Virus record (IMG/VR): IMGVR_UViG_3300020160_000051
Coordinates: 1-34,407 of that record
DNA length: 34,407 bases
Reading direction: 5' to 3' (one strand)
Source: a virus
The translations under genes and the position numbers were made by a program. Each line of letters starts with the position of its first letter. Positions within the stretch are counted from its first letter, which is position 1. The notes beneath the pieces were generated by a model. The model was not told where the DNA came from. It ran no database searches and saw only the letters and a list, made by a program, of their open reading frames with translations. Positions 22,521 through 30,084 of this stretch are shown one piece after another.

Positions 22521-23834
22521 CTATACCTTATACCGGATGATGACCACGCCACTGCTACCGTTGCCGCCACGATAGCTGCCAGATTTACCTGTACCACCAC
22601 CGCCGCCACTACCACGGTTTACCGTTGCGTCACCACCGTTACCGCCAGATGCAGAACCACCTGCGCCACCCACACCGGACCCGCCAGTAGCTGCCGAGTT
22701 ACCACCGTTCGTGTTATATACACCGCCGCCGCCGCCACCTGCGTAATAAAGCGACGTTCCAGTGATTGAGTTGGCGATACCAGCACCGCCAGCACCACCG
22801 TTGCTGCTACCGGACGCATTGCTTCCAGCTCCACCAGCACCGCCGCCGCCGCCGCCGGGGTAGTACGGATTGCCACCACCAGACCCGCCAGCATAGCCTT
22901 GGCCCGATGTTCCAGCGCCGCCAGCTCCCGGTGGAGGACTACCACCGCCAGCGCCGCCGCCACCGGAACCACCGGAACCACCAGCACCAGCGTCTTGCCC
23001 GCGACCAGCACCGCCGCCGATAGCAGTTGTAGCTAAACTGATACTTGAGTTAGTACCCGCTGTGGCTAGGCCGTTTACGCTGCCTAAATTACCGGGGCCA
23101 CCAGCGCCGACGACCACAGAATATAACCCTGTAGATGCAGCTACTCCTGTCGTGTAGACATAGCCTCCTGCACCGCCACCACCGCCACCACCGTCGCCGT
23201 CAAATCCACGACCACCCCCAGCGCCGCCAGCGACAACGAGAATGTCCACGTTCTTTGAGCCTTGTTGGACTGTGAAGTTTCCTGATGCAGTAAACGTATG
23301 TACTTTGTAGTCGTACGTTCCATCGTTGTATGTGGTCTCAGTACCACCAGAAGCTGCGAACGCACCTACACCAATCCACTGCGATGTTGCAGCGTCGAAA
23401 TACTCGATGTAGCCTGTAGTTGTGTTCTGGCGAATCATGCCAACCGCAGGCGAAGCAGGGCGCTGCGCAGTCGTACCAGCAGGTAGCGTTGCCGCACCAG
23501 TGCCATTCAAGTTGCTGGCGTCAAGCTGCAATTTACCGACGCTACCAGCAGTTGGCACGATGGATGCCAGCGGTTGGTCACGGTAGATCACGTAGATGTT
23601 GCTTGAGCCTGAGCTCGGTGCTTCGCTGAACGTCAGCGTTGTGTTGTTGATCGAGTACGAGCCGTCGTATGGCGACTGGCGCACGTTGTTCACCAGCACC
23701 TCGATGTCGGATGCCTTGAGTACAGAGCGGGCCAACGTGAACGATGTGGTCGAGCCGTTGCCGCTGAACGGTTCAGCCTGAGCCGTAGCAAACGCTACAG
23801 GTAGTGGAGCAGCAGAAGAGCCGATGTAGGCCAT
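22521..23834 (-). CDS. Glycine-rich tail adhesin, paralogue A
   Basis: A 437-aa protein. Residues 1-88 form an N-terminal beta domain (NGSTTSFTLARSVLKASDIEVLVNNV at 26-51, YVIYRDQPL at 81-89) characteristic of phage fibre attachment domains. The shared module has TTAQRP at 121-126 and YIEYFDAATSQW at 142-153, and a YKVHTFTASGNF segment leads into a glycine-rich domain (about 203-425). It ends VVIIRYKV, as in the other paralogues. The glycine domain suggests stacked polyglycine-II helices with variable loops that could bind a surface receptor. The ribosome-binding site is poor, with the preceding gene ending five bases earlier. Confidence 0.7.
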   Translation of the reverse strand: MAYIGSSAAPLPVAFATAQAEPFSGNGSTTSFTLARSVLKASDIEVLVNNVRQSPYDGSYSINNTTLTFSEAPSSGSSNIYVIYRDQPLASIVPTAGSVGKLQLDASNLNGTGAATLPAGTTAQRPASPAVGMIRQNTTTGYIEYFDAATSQWIGVGAFAASGGTETTYNDGTYDYKVHTFTASGNFTVQQGSKNVDILVVAGGAGGGRGFDGDGGGGGGGAGGYVYTTGVAASTGLYSVVVGAGGPGNLGSVNGLATAGTNSSISLATTAIGGGAGRGQDAGAGGSGGSGGGGAGGGSPPPGAGGAGTSGQGYAGGSGGGNPYYPGGGGGGAGGAGSNASGSSNGGAGGAGIANSITGTSLYYAGGGGGGVYNTNGGNSAATGGSGVGGAGGSASGGNGGDATVNRGSGGGGGTGKSGSYRGGNGSSGVVIIRYKV

Positions 23835-23838
23835 GTCG

Positions 23839-24165
23839 TTACACCAAGTAGCTCAGGGCCACGTCAATAGATGAGGAGTTGCTGGAGTACGCAGTGATGG
23901 AGTCACCCGCCTCAAGCACCAGCTTCTGGTCGCCGCCAACAACGATGAGCGCACCGCCCAATGGTACGACGGCGTCTTTCACCAAGAACGCAGTAGACGT
24001 GTCAGCTTTGAGCAGCTTCACGCTGGCGGTCACGTTGGCCGAGCCCACGTTGGCGAGCGACAGGCCCACCACAGTATGCGTAGCACCCGAAGACACCGTG
24101 TTGCTCACAGTGGTCGGGCTGCCAGATGTGCCAATGCTGGCCGATGCTTTTGATTTGAACGCCAT
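23839..24165 (-). CDS. Small beta-rich structural protein
   Basis: A 108-aa Ser/Val/Ala/Thr-rich protein, predicted all-beta (THTVVGLSLANVGSANVTASV, then GDSITAYSSNSSSIDVALSYL). It looks like an Ig-like or fibre-head decoration protein found next to phage tail fibre genes. It has no catalytic motif, membrane segment or signal. GGGGT lies ahead of the ATG, and the gene follows the 70-aa protein by three bases. A virion role is inferred from composition and position. Confidence 0.6.
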   Translation of the reverse strand: MAFKSKASASIGTSGSPTTVSNTVSSGATHTVVGLSLANVGSANVTASVKLLKADTSTAFLVKDAVVPLGGALIVVGGDQKLVLEAGDSITAYSSNSSSIDVALSYLV

Positions 24166-24168
24166 GTG

Positions 24169-24381
24169 TTACCCCAAAGCGATGGCCATGGCCGTCGCGT
24201 AATCTTGCGCCTCTTGGACGCTATACACGTCCAAGTTGGTTCGTGCGGTCGAAGCACTAGCCAAGTCACCGAGGTTGCTGGATTTCTCCATCTTATCAGT
24301 GTTCAAGGCGCTAAAGTTGTCGTCCACCTCAGTATTCGTGAGGGGCGTGCCCTTTGTGTTGCGAAGCGTGATGGTGGACAT
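24169..24381 (-). CDS. Short fibre-type protein with NTEVDDNFSAL motif
   Basis: A 70-aa protein carrying LTNTEVDDNFSALNTDK at residues 14-30, a motif widely seen near the start of phage tail fibre proteins. A linker (SNLGDLASASTARTNLDV) follows, also typical of fibre stalks. Here the ORF stops after a short helical tail instead of continuing into a long fibre. AGGAG lies six bases before the ATG. It could be a free-standing accessory or the remaining attachment piece of a formerly longer fibre. No frameshifted continuation is evident directly downstream, where the separate 108-aa gene begins. Confidence 0.6.
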   Translation of the reverse strand: MSTITLRNTKGTPLTNTEVDDNFSALNTDKMEKSSNLGDLASASTARTNLDVYSVQEAQDYATAMAIALG

Positions 24382-24393
24382 GCCGCTCTCCTA

Positions 24394-24843
24394 TTAGGAG
24401 ACAGTGATTTGCCAAGTGATGCTCATGGTGTCATCTGCGCCTTTGTTGACAACAGAGAACACTGTGCGGCACAACATGGTGCCAGAGCTAGAAGCGTTGA
24501 AGATGCCTGCTTCCACAACAGCGCCTGTGCCCACTGTAGGAGCAAACGTAGCTGTGTAAGTCACCACTGCGCCACTCACAGCAGCGCTAGCCAAAGAAGC
24601 ACGGCCAAGTTCAGAGCCGAGACCTGTGTTGCCGATGGCAGCCGCAGTGTTGTCAGAGCCGAGGGCCATGTGTGTCATTGCCACTGGTGTGTTGGTAGTC
24701 GTCTTCAGCATGCTCGCTGCGATGAACTCTTTACCAGCGGTCACGACCATGTTTTTGATTTGGCGTGTGTCTTTGACGTTGCCGTCTTTGTCGAACAGAT
24801 TAACTGTTACGTCGCCGCGCATCTCGATGAGGTCTTTAATCAT
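24394..24843 (-). CDS. Phage tail protein (beta-rich, THMALG motif)
   Basis: A 149-aa protein. It starts with a strand-rich segment (GDVTVNLFDKDGNVKDTRQIKN) and then has THMALGSDNTAA...GLGSELGR. This pattern resembles small tail proteins commonly found beside fibre genes of podoviruses and other tailed phages. The second half is beta-rich (GAVVTYTATFAPTVGTGAVVEAGIFN). AAGGAG lies five bases before the ATG. There is no signal or membrane segment. It is likely a structural component of the tail or a fibre base. I know no specific function. Confidence 0.65.
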   Translation of the reverse strand: MIKDLIEMRGDVTVNLFDKDGNVKDTRQIKNMVVTAGKEFIAASMLKTTTNTPVAMTHMALGSDNTAAAIGNTGLGSELGRASLASAAVSGAVVTYTATFAPTVGTGAVVEAGIFNASSSGTMLCRTVFSVVNKGADDTMSITWQITVS

Positions 24844-24852
24844 GCTAACTCC

Positions 24853-25737
24853 TTAGAAGGTTCGTGAATCGCCAACGTAATCTTCGGCGAAGTATGAAAA
24901 ATCGGCGTACCCTTGAGACCGAAGACTCCCAGTATCACCAGTGTCTAGATTATCCGTCAAATGTTTGCTAGGTTGCAAAGAAATTGTGTCATCAGACGCA
25001 GCGGAATCAGCAAACGGGCTCTTGGTGAACGACTTGAACGGCACGTCAGCTACGTCAGCCGTATCAGCTTTGGCCAAGCCAACTGAAAAAGCCAGCGATT
25101 CCTGCGTAGAAACGCTGTGGGCGAGTATTTTGCCGAGGGTGTACGCCAGCGCCTCAGTAGGCTCAACAGAGTCGTCCAGCGGGCGTTCTAGCGTCTTGAC
25201 CAGCTCTTCAGCGATGAACGCCATGTTCATGATTGACTTCGTGAACGCAAACTGCGAGCCGTCGGTGGCATCGAACGAGTCGTTCATGGCCACGCCATCG
25301 CGGATGAGCTTGTTGAGCGACAGCACGTAGGCGTCTTCGGTGGACGTACTATCACCAAATGACTTGATGGTAGCGATGGCCAGACTTTCCGAAATATCAG
25401 CTGTGTCAGCAAACACACGCACAAAGATGATGAGTGCAGTGAACACTTCCTCGAAGGAAACAGAGTCGGTCAGCGCCTTGCCAAACTCAATAGTTTGGTC
25501 ATCAGTAGCCCCCAGCGTGCTGGAAGCCAGCGCCTTGCCGAACGACCACACTGCCTCGTCGAGAACAACAGATGTGTCGCGGATAAGTTTGAAGCGACCA
25601 GTGCTGTCCACGCGAGCGTCAACAATGATCGAGATGTACGACAGCGCAGCCACCGGAATGGCGTAGGAGGTCGCGAGCACAGGGCGGTCATACGCCTCAG
25701 TTGCTACGGCGACAACAACCGATACGCTGATGGCCAT
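24853..25737 (-). CDS. Repeat protein of about 18-residue period in tail region
   Basis: A 294-aa acidic protein. After a beta-like N-terminus (1-60) it is built from about ten degenerate 18-residue units, each with an FADS or LDDS-type Asp-Ser turn, then S..E.LA and a hydrophobic segment ending in K. Clear examples start at LDDSVEPTEALAYTLGK and LAHSVSTQESLAFSVG. The regular spacing suggests an elongated solenoid or fibrous stalk. The end (FSYFAEDYVGDSRTF) is aromatic. Its ATG directly follows the TAA of the Ig-like 109-aa gene. It is likely a tail spike or fibre stalk, and I do not recognise a named family. Confidence 0.65.
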   Translation of the reverse strand: MAISVSVVVAVATEAYDRPVLATSYAIPVAALSYISIIVDARVDSTGRFKLIRDTSVVLDEAVWSFGKALASSTLGATDDQTIEFGKALTDSVSFEEVFTALIIFVRVFADTADISESLAIATIKSFGDSTSTEDAYVLSLNKLIRDGVAMNDSFDATDGSQFAFTKSIMNMAFIAEELVKTLERPLDDSVEPTEALAYTLGKILAHSVSTQESLAFSVGLAKADTADVADVPFKSFTKSPFADSAASDDTISLQPSKHLTDNLDTGDTGSLRSQGYADFSYFAEDYVGDSRTF

Positions 25738-26067
25738 TTAGAAATCCTCGCGGATTTTGAACTTCAGGATGTCGTACAAAGTCTGGAATTGGCCGTCTGA
25801 GAACTCAATCTCAATCTCGCCCTCGAAGTCACCAGCAGTGTCGAGCATCTCTGGGGACAGCGCAGGGTAGAACACGACGACGCCGTTAGGGCCATCAGTA
25901 ACAACACCTGTGAGCGTTGCGTGCAGTGTGGTGCCGCCAACCTCGCGCACCTTCAAACGTGGGGTCGCACCGGATACGCCGATAGGCAATCCTGTCACGT
26001 CGTCGGTGAGCGTGCAGACGATTGCAGGGCGTGTGTCGTTCTGAACGAGTTTGATTTTTTCGGCCAT
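25738..26067 (-). CDS. Ig-like baseplate/tail protein (BppU N-terminal-like)
   Basis: A 109-aa protein with the layout of the small BppU N-terminal-type beta sandwich. An opening strand (IKLVQNDTRPAIVCTLTDD) and central strands (GATPRLKVREVGG, GVVVFYPAL) lead to a C-terminal GDFEGEIEIEFSDGQFQT segment. In other phages such domains attach receptor-binding proteins to the tail. GAAGGA lies six bases before the ATG. It follows the neck-protein genes and leads directly into the 18-residue-repeat gene, consistent with an attachment role. The similarity is by pattern only. Confidence 0.65.
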   Translation of the reverse strand: MAEKIKLVQNDTRPAIVCTLTDDVTGLPIGVSGATPRLKVREVGGTTLHATLTGVVTDGPNGVVVFYPALSPEMLDTAGDFEGEIEIEFSDGQFQTLYDILKFKIREDF

Positions 26068-26069
26068 GA

Positions 26070-26729
26070 TTAGTCCTTCGGTGCCACGCCAGTTGTGCCG
26101 CTGAGTTCAACACCCAACAGGTTCTGGTAGAGCTGGTAGAAGCTAGCAGCCAGTGCAGCGTTCTGGGTGTTCTCTGAATCCTTGCTGTAAGCACGGTAGA
26201 GGATGTAGTTGACCAACGCGTTGACGTATATGTCCGCCACGCTGATGTTGCCACTCACTGCCGAGTACAACGCGCTAGACGATGGCTCTGTGATGTCCGT
26301 TGGGTACGCAGAGTAGATCATCTCGACAGACGCACCAGACGACGCTGCTGGAGGGTACACGTAGAACGTGCGTGGCTCGCGGGGGTCGTAGGTGTAGTGA
26401 CGAATGTCGGTCACGCCTGTCAGGTTGTACCAGTCAGGTGCCTGTGCGTCCAACACGACGCGGCTCACCAGACGGACGGCACGCTTGGTGCCGCCAGTGT
26501 TGCGGATGAGTTCGAGCAGCTTGGCACCAGCGGACGGTAGCGTCTGGCGCGCGCCTGCGGCCAAAGTCATAGTCGCCGTGGTGGATGTTGCGTCTGGGCG
26601 GACGAGCGCAATGTCGCGCTGACCGTCGTTGAGGTATCGCACGAGTTCAGCTGTTGGCCAACGAATCGCGTTGGGGTCGAGCAGCGTGATGACCACGCGG
26701 TGAAGTACGTTTTGGGCGCTAAATGCCAT
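26070..26729 (-). CDS. Phage adaptor / neck protein (DUF6682-like)
   Basis: A 219-aa protein. The N-terminus (LLDPNAIRWPTAELVRYLNDGQRDIALVRP) matches a helical motif I know from phage adaptor proteins, possibly the DUF6682 family, though I cannot confirm this. The middle is beta-rich, and the C-terminal helical region (YVNALVNYILYRAYSKDSENTQN...FYQLYQNLLG) is also typical. GAGGT lies six bases before the ATG. Its place shortly after the capsid, with the 210-aa gene before it, fits a ring protein joining portal and tail. Confidence 0.75.
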   Translation of the reverse strand: MAFSAQNVLHRVVITLLDPNAIRWPTAELVRYLNDGQRDIALVRPDATSTTATMTLAAGARQTLPSAGAKLLELIRNTGGTKRAVRLVSRVVLDAQAPDWYNLTGVTDIRHYTYDPREPRTFYVYPPAASSGASVEMIYSAYPTDITEPSSSALYSAVSGNISVADIYVNALVNYILYRAYSKDSENTQNAALAASFYQLYQNLLGVELSGTTGVAPKD

Positions 26730-26737
26730 GGTCTACC

Positions 26738-27370
26738 TCAAGTGAAAGAGCGTGGGCGCACGCGCATGGAGCCACGGACAAGGCCAAAGTTGCCTTCGAT
26801 GCGCGAGTTGACGGTCTGTTGTGAAGCCGACATCAACAGCTCTTGCGCACGGCCGGGGTTCGTGAACGGCTGGTCAGGAATCTGCATCGCGCGGGCGATT
26901 GCGCCGGACACGATGGGGTCAATCCAGATGTTGTATAGGTCGTCGTCAAGGAGTACGGCGTTTCGCGCGGGTCGCAGCGTTACCGACACAGTGACTGGGT
27001 ACACCTTGTCTGGCGGAGGCGACAGACGAAGCGTGAATGTGTTGTCCGTGCGGTCAGTGTAGAAGCCGCGCGGGATAGCGTTGGCTGTTGGCATGTCGTT
27101 GCGAATTGCCTCGAACAAGCCGGGGCGCAGCTCACGCCCGTCTAGCGTTACACCCATGACGCGGTTGATGTCATGGTTCTTCGTAGGGGGGTCAAGGTCG
27201 TATTCAACCTTGCCCACCACGGTACGGAACGAGTCGAGGTTCTGACGCAGTGTCAGAGAAGCCTCGCAAAACTCAATAGCGGAGTTCAACAACACTTGGT
27301 CAACCAAGGGCTCGGGACACCCGGGCAGGTATGGCAGGATTCGTGGGTAGAACGCGCTAAGGGGTTTCAT
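26738..27370 (-). CDS. Head-tail connector / neck protein candidate
   Basis: A 210-aa protein. It has an N-terminal helical part (PLVDQVLLNSAIEFCEASLTLRQNLD), a beta-rich centre (YPVTVSVTLRPARN) and a C-terminal helical part (IVSGAIARAMQIPDQPFTNP..AQELLM) with a basic tail. This helix-beta-helix layout is common in phage adaptor proteins. It stands between the 89-aa protein and the DUF6682-like protein, where podoviruses encode the tail adaptor (T7 gp11 position). AAGG precedes the ATG. The exact family is not certain. Confidence 0.65.
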   Translation of the reverse strand: MKPLSAFYPRILPYLPGCPEPLVDQVLLNSAIEFCEASLTLRQNLDSFRTVVGKVEYDLDPPTKNHDINRVMGVTLDGRELRPGLFEAIRNDMPTANAIPRGFYTDRTDNTFTLRLSPPPDKVYPVTVSVTLRPARNAVLLDDDLYNIWIDPIVSGAIARAMQIPDQPFTNPGRAQELLMSASQQTVNSRIEGNFGLVRGSMRVRPRSFT

Positions 27371-27379
27371 GGCTTTGCC

Positions 27380-27649
27380 TTATTCAGCAGCAGGAGTTTC
27401 AGCTGCGGGTGTGTCCGCAACTGGTGCAGATTCTACAGCAGGAGCGCTTTTCTTGCGAGTGGTTTTGGCAGCAGCTTCATCCACAGCGAGGTTCGAGTGC
27501 AGGTTGGCCAACTCTTGGCCCTTATCGGTGTATTCCCAGTCTTCGCCTGACAAACGTGCCAGCACAACGATTTCACCGTCGATGGTGGCGCGTGCTTTGT
27601 TCGCCAAAACTTCACCGCCAAGGCGGGCTAACAATTCATGAACGTCCAT
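27380..27649 (-). CDS. Small head-region protein, Pro/Ala-rich tail
   Basis: An 89-aa protein whose first half is an ordered, acidic segment (DVHELLARLGGEVLANKARATIDG, then ARLSGEDWEYTDKGQELA) and whose C-terminus is a disordered Ala/Pro/Thr/Glu tail. An in-frame TTG at 27661 would lengthen it, but that TTG is part of the GGAG ribosome-binding sequence for the ATG at 27649, so I start there. It lies just after the capsid terminator and before the neck genes, so it may be a head completion or minor head protein. No known family is recognised. Confidence 0.65.
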   Translation of the reverse strand: MDVHELLARLGGEVLANKARATIDGEIVVLARLSGEDWEYTDKGQELANLHSNLAVDEAAAKTTRKKSAPAVESAPVADTPAAETPAAE

Positions 27650-27667
27650 GAGTATCTCCAAAAATTA

Positions 27668-27691
27668 AAAAGGGCCCCGAAGGGCCCTTTT
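27668..27691 (-). terminator. Intrinsic terminator after the capsid gene, UUCG loop
   Basis: A perfect ten-base-pair stem (AAAAGGGCCC / GGGCCCTTTT) with a TTCG loop on the minus strand is followed by a T-rich run. It sits 14 bases beyond the capsid stop codon. UUCG tetraloops make very stable hairpins. The stem is flanked by A and T runs on both sides, so it could also act weakly on the plus strand. It probably limits read-through so that capsid mRNA exceeds the downstream tail message. Confidence 0.9.
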
Positions 27692-27704
27692 ACTTTACCA
27701 CCAA

Positions 27705-28712
27705 TTAGCTGGCGGAACCAACTTGGGCAACCACCAGAGCTTCTGGCTTCACCACTTTGCGGCCATACACAGCCAAACCGCGAACGATGTCGCCGAAGTC
27801 TGTTTGGTTACGCAATGGCTCAGTCTTGTTCACGGTCATAGCAAACGAAGTAGCTTGCTTAGTACCAGCGATCATGACGCGGCGAGCCTTGGCGTTAGAC
27901 ACAGAGCCACCAGTAGAGGTAGCAGACAAGCCAGCAACCAAAGCCTTACCAGCTTCGCCGCGTGGCAACAAGTTAGACACGTAGACGCTGAAGCGGTCCA
28001 ACATGCCGATCTTGCCAGTGCGGATAACACTGGATTGGTCGCCTGTGAAGTAGGCTTGGGCAATGCTAGATTGCATCAACAACTGGCGGTCGTATGGGCT
28101 GATGATGAGGAAGCGGCCGTCTTCTGGCACGTTTTGCTCATCCAACACAGTAGACATGCGCAAGATAGCCTTGAGCACGTTCTCTGGAGTTGCTTGGTCG
28201 ATTGGAGCAGTGTCAGTGCCCAAGTTGTAAGCAGCAGAGATGCGACCAGCTGTAGCGCCTTCGTTGGCAGCAGCAGGGCCTTCGGTCACGAAACTGTTGA
28301 AGAACACTTCGTTTTCGATAGCGATCTTCAGTTGCTTGGCAGCGTCTTCGGTGAACATGTTCATCAAAGCGATGTCAGACTGATAGGCCAACACGTCGTT
28401 CACTTGCACGCCGAAGTATTTGCCCTTGTTCACTTGCATATCTTGGAAGATAGGAGTGGGGACTTCGTACGACAGAGATTGACCAACAGTGTAGTCAGAG
28501 ATGCTGATCGAAGGAGCCAAGCGGATGCGAACGGTGTCGCCTTGGTTCTTCAACTCGCCTTCGTAGTCAGTGTTAGTGACTTCAGACAACATTGTGTTTT
28601 GGTAGAACTTAGCCAAGAGCTTGCCCGACCACAAGGTAGGGATAAAAGCACCAGAGTAAGAAGGGGTGGTGTCAAATGCACCAGAGCCAGTCACGGGATA
28701 AACAGCAGCCAT
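27705..28712 (-). CDS. Major capsid protein
   Basis: A 335-aa protein following the scaffold gene, close to the 344-aa length of T7 gp10A, with the general look of an HK97-fold coat protein. Visible features are the N-terminal PSYSGAFIPTLWSGKLLAKFYQ, the E-loop-like acid/basic stretch around SYEVPTPIFQDMQVNKGKYF, helical FTEDAAKQLKIAIENEVF, and the C-terminal IVRGLAVYGRKVVKPEALVV. An AGGAGG ribosome-binding site seven bases before the ATG is among the strongest in the window, as expected for an abundant protein. A dedicated terminator follows. There is no second long capsid frame such as a 10B frameshift product. Confidence 0.9.
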   Translation of the reverse strand: MAAVYPVTGSGAFDTTPSYSGAFIPTLWSGKLLAKFYQNTMLSEVTNTDYEGELKNQGDTVRIRLAPSISISDYTVGQSLSYEVPTPIFQDMQVNKGKYFGVQVNDVLAYQSDIALMNMFTEDAAKQLKIAIENEVFFNSFVTEGPAAANEGATAGRISAAYNLGTDTAPIDQATPENVLKAILRMSTVLDEQNVPEDGRFLIISPYDRQLLMQSSIAQAYFTGDQSSVIRTGKIGMLDRFSVYVSNLLPRGEAGKALVAGLSATSTGGSVSNAKARRVMIAGTKQATSFAMTVNKTEPLRNQTDFGDIVRGLAVYGRKVVKPEALVVAQVGSAS

Positions 28713-28729
28713 TTTGGGCCTCCTAAGAT

Positions 28730-28754
28730 AAAAAACAGGTTGGGTTTAGACCTG
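28730..28754 (-). other. Weak hairpin plus U-run in the capsid leader
   Basis: The minus strand reads CAGGT, nine bases, ACCTG, then TTTTTT, immediately before the capsid ribosome-binding site. The five-base stem is weak for a terminator. It may be a partial terminator, an RNA-processing point or a chance structure between the scaffold and capsid genes. Confidence 0.35.
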
Positions 28755-28765
28755 CCTTCAGAGAA

Positions 28766-29743
28766 TTACGCTTTGACGCGACCTTCTTTGTAGGCTGAGT
28801 CAATTTCAGCTTCAAGTTTGCGTGCCTCGTCGTTTTGACCTTTGGCGCTCAACTCAATCGCGCGGCGGAACATTTTCTGGATGTCCATGTCTGTGTAGAC
28901 CTTGCCTTGTTGCGATACAGGTGCAGCGCTGTTGGCCGAACGAGTCGGCTGGACTTGACGTGCGATTTCTTCAGCTTTGCTTGGTGTGGGCTCTGCGGGA
29001 GTTGCTGGGGCCAATGTGGCTTTGAACAAACTCACGTAGTGTGCGATACCTTCAGCGTCGCCACGGTTGAACGCGCCTTGCGCAACAGTCATTCGGGGGC
29101 CACGTAGCAACGGGTCAACTTCGTTCAGCCACTCAATCCACTTAGGGTCTGCGTTGACTGCTTCAAAGTCCGGCACCAAGCGGTGCAGGCGTTGCTCAAA
29201 CGAGGCTTCAGACACTTGAGTTCCGGTAGCGGTAAGCTGCTCGCGCAACTTGTCGTTCTCGGCCTTCATGGCGTCTAACTCACCACGAAATTCTGCTGCC
29301 ACTTCGCGGGCAACCTTGCGTTGGACTTCGATTAAGTCCGAGCCAAATGCTTCAACGTCAGCATCCGTCACCAACTTTTCTGGTGTAGCTGGCTTGACAG
29401 GTTCGGCTGGCTTGGCTTCAGCGGCTTTGCGGAGCGAGTCCACTTGGCTTTTGAGTTCACGCAAATCTGCGTGCAAGCGCGGCACTTCAGCGTCGTACAT
29501 GCCCTTGAGCGTTTTGTACTTCTGCTGCCATGTCTCTTCGGCTACGACAGGTTCTGTCGGTTCTGGCTTTGATTCAACAGGTTTGGGCTCTGCTGGTTCA
29601 GGAGTTGGTTCAGGTGTGGGCTCTGCGGGTGCTGGCTCAGGGTTCGGCGCAGGGTCTGCGGCTGGCTTCTGGCTATCAGCAATCTGCTGCTCAATCTTTT
29701 CCAGTTCCTTCAACTGGGCTTCTACTTGTTTCGGCAATGCCAT
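28766..29743 (-). CDS. Scaffolding protein
   Basis: A 325-aa acidic protein between portal/81-aa and capsid genes, where podoviruses encode the scaffold that guides procapsid assembly. It has a helical start (VEAQLKELEKIEQQIADSQK), a low-complexity Pro/Glu/Ala segment (about 22-68) and a coiled-coil core (about 70-190). The C-terminus is basic and helical (MFRRAIELSAKGQNDEARKLEAEIDSAYKEG), the usual coat-binding part of scaffolds. AAAGGA lies upstream of the ATG. Length is similar to T7 gp9 (about 307 aa). The assignment is firm from composition and order. Confidence 0.85.
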   Translation of the reverse strand: MALPKQVEAQLKELEKIEQQIADSQKPAADPAPNPEPAPAEPTPEPTPEPAEPKPVESKPEPTEPVVAEETWQQKYKTLKGMYDAEVPRLHADLRELKSQVDSLRKAAEAKPAEPVKPATPEKLVTDADVEAFGSDLIEVQRKVAREVAAEFRGELDAMKAENDKLREQLTATGTQVSEASFEQRLHRLVPDFEAVNADPKWIEWLNEVDPLLRGPRMTVAQGAFNRGDAEGIAHYVSLFKATLAPATPAEPTPSKAEEIARQVQPTRSANSAAPVSQQGKVYTDMDIQKMFRRAIELSAKGQNDEARKLEAEIDSAYKEGRVKA

Positions 29744-29830
29744 TTTGGGTTTCCTTTAAGCTCCAACTCCGTTTCAGCTCCTACTTCGGTCTGCCTACGC
29801 GTAATGGTTTGCTACGGACAATAAATTCGC

Positions 29831-30076
29831 TCAGTTTCCTAAGCGGTCGAGAACCTCTCGCGATTTTTCAACCGCTTCGAGGAAATCTGTTAAGACCTCC
29901 GCCCGGCCTTGGAGTCGGTGGATGCGAACTGGGTCTTCTGCCAGCACGAGCGAGGTTTTCACCTCGTCCAGCTTGGTCTTAAAAAGCTCCAACAGCGCCT
30001 CGTTCTCTGGGAGCTTACAGCGAAACAACGCTTGTATGTGCTTCCGGTCGGGCTTCTGGCCTACGAAAATCTTCAT
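29831..30076 (-). CDS. Small helical protein between portal and scaffold genes
   Basis: An 81-aa protein. After a short strand (MKIFVGQ) it is highly helical (ENEALLELFKTKLDEVKTSL, then RIHRLQGRAEVLTDFLEAVEKS) with alternating charges. Small helical proteins are common at this spot in T7-like gene orders, but I know no confirmed function. The ATG is the first possible start, because an in-frame TAG lies nine bases upstream. No ribosome-binding sequence is visible and a strong promoter ends almost at the ATG, so this gene may be translated from a leaderless message. A TTG at residue 17 is an alternative start. Confidence 0.65.
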   Translation of the reverse strand: MKIFVGQKPDRKHIQALFRCKLPENEALLELFKTKLDEVKTSLVLAEDPVRIHRLQGRAEVLTDFLEAVEKSREVLDRLGN

Positions 30077-30084
30077 GTGCGGAT

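Noticed and set aside
19020-23834. CRISPR array or diversity-generating retroelement in the GC-repeat-rich region
   Set aside because: The repeats are glycine codons in frame within coding genes. There are no equal spacers, and no reverse transcriptase or template repeat is present in the window.
27723-28793. Plus-strand 356-aa open frame antisense to the capsid gene
   Set aside because: It is the mirror of the capsid gene, with a His/Val/Gln-rich composition and no recognisable motif. The open frame is explained by codon bias on the real strand.
29744-29830. Regulatory element in the gap before the scaffold gene
   Set aside because: Apart from the ribosome-binding sequence near the ATG, I see no convincing hairpin, promoter or conserved repeat in this 87-base gap.
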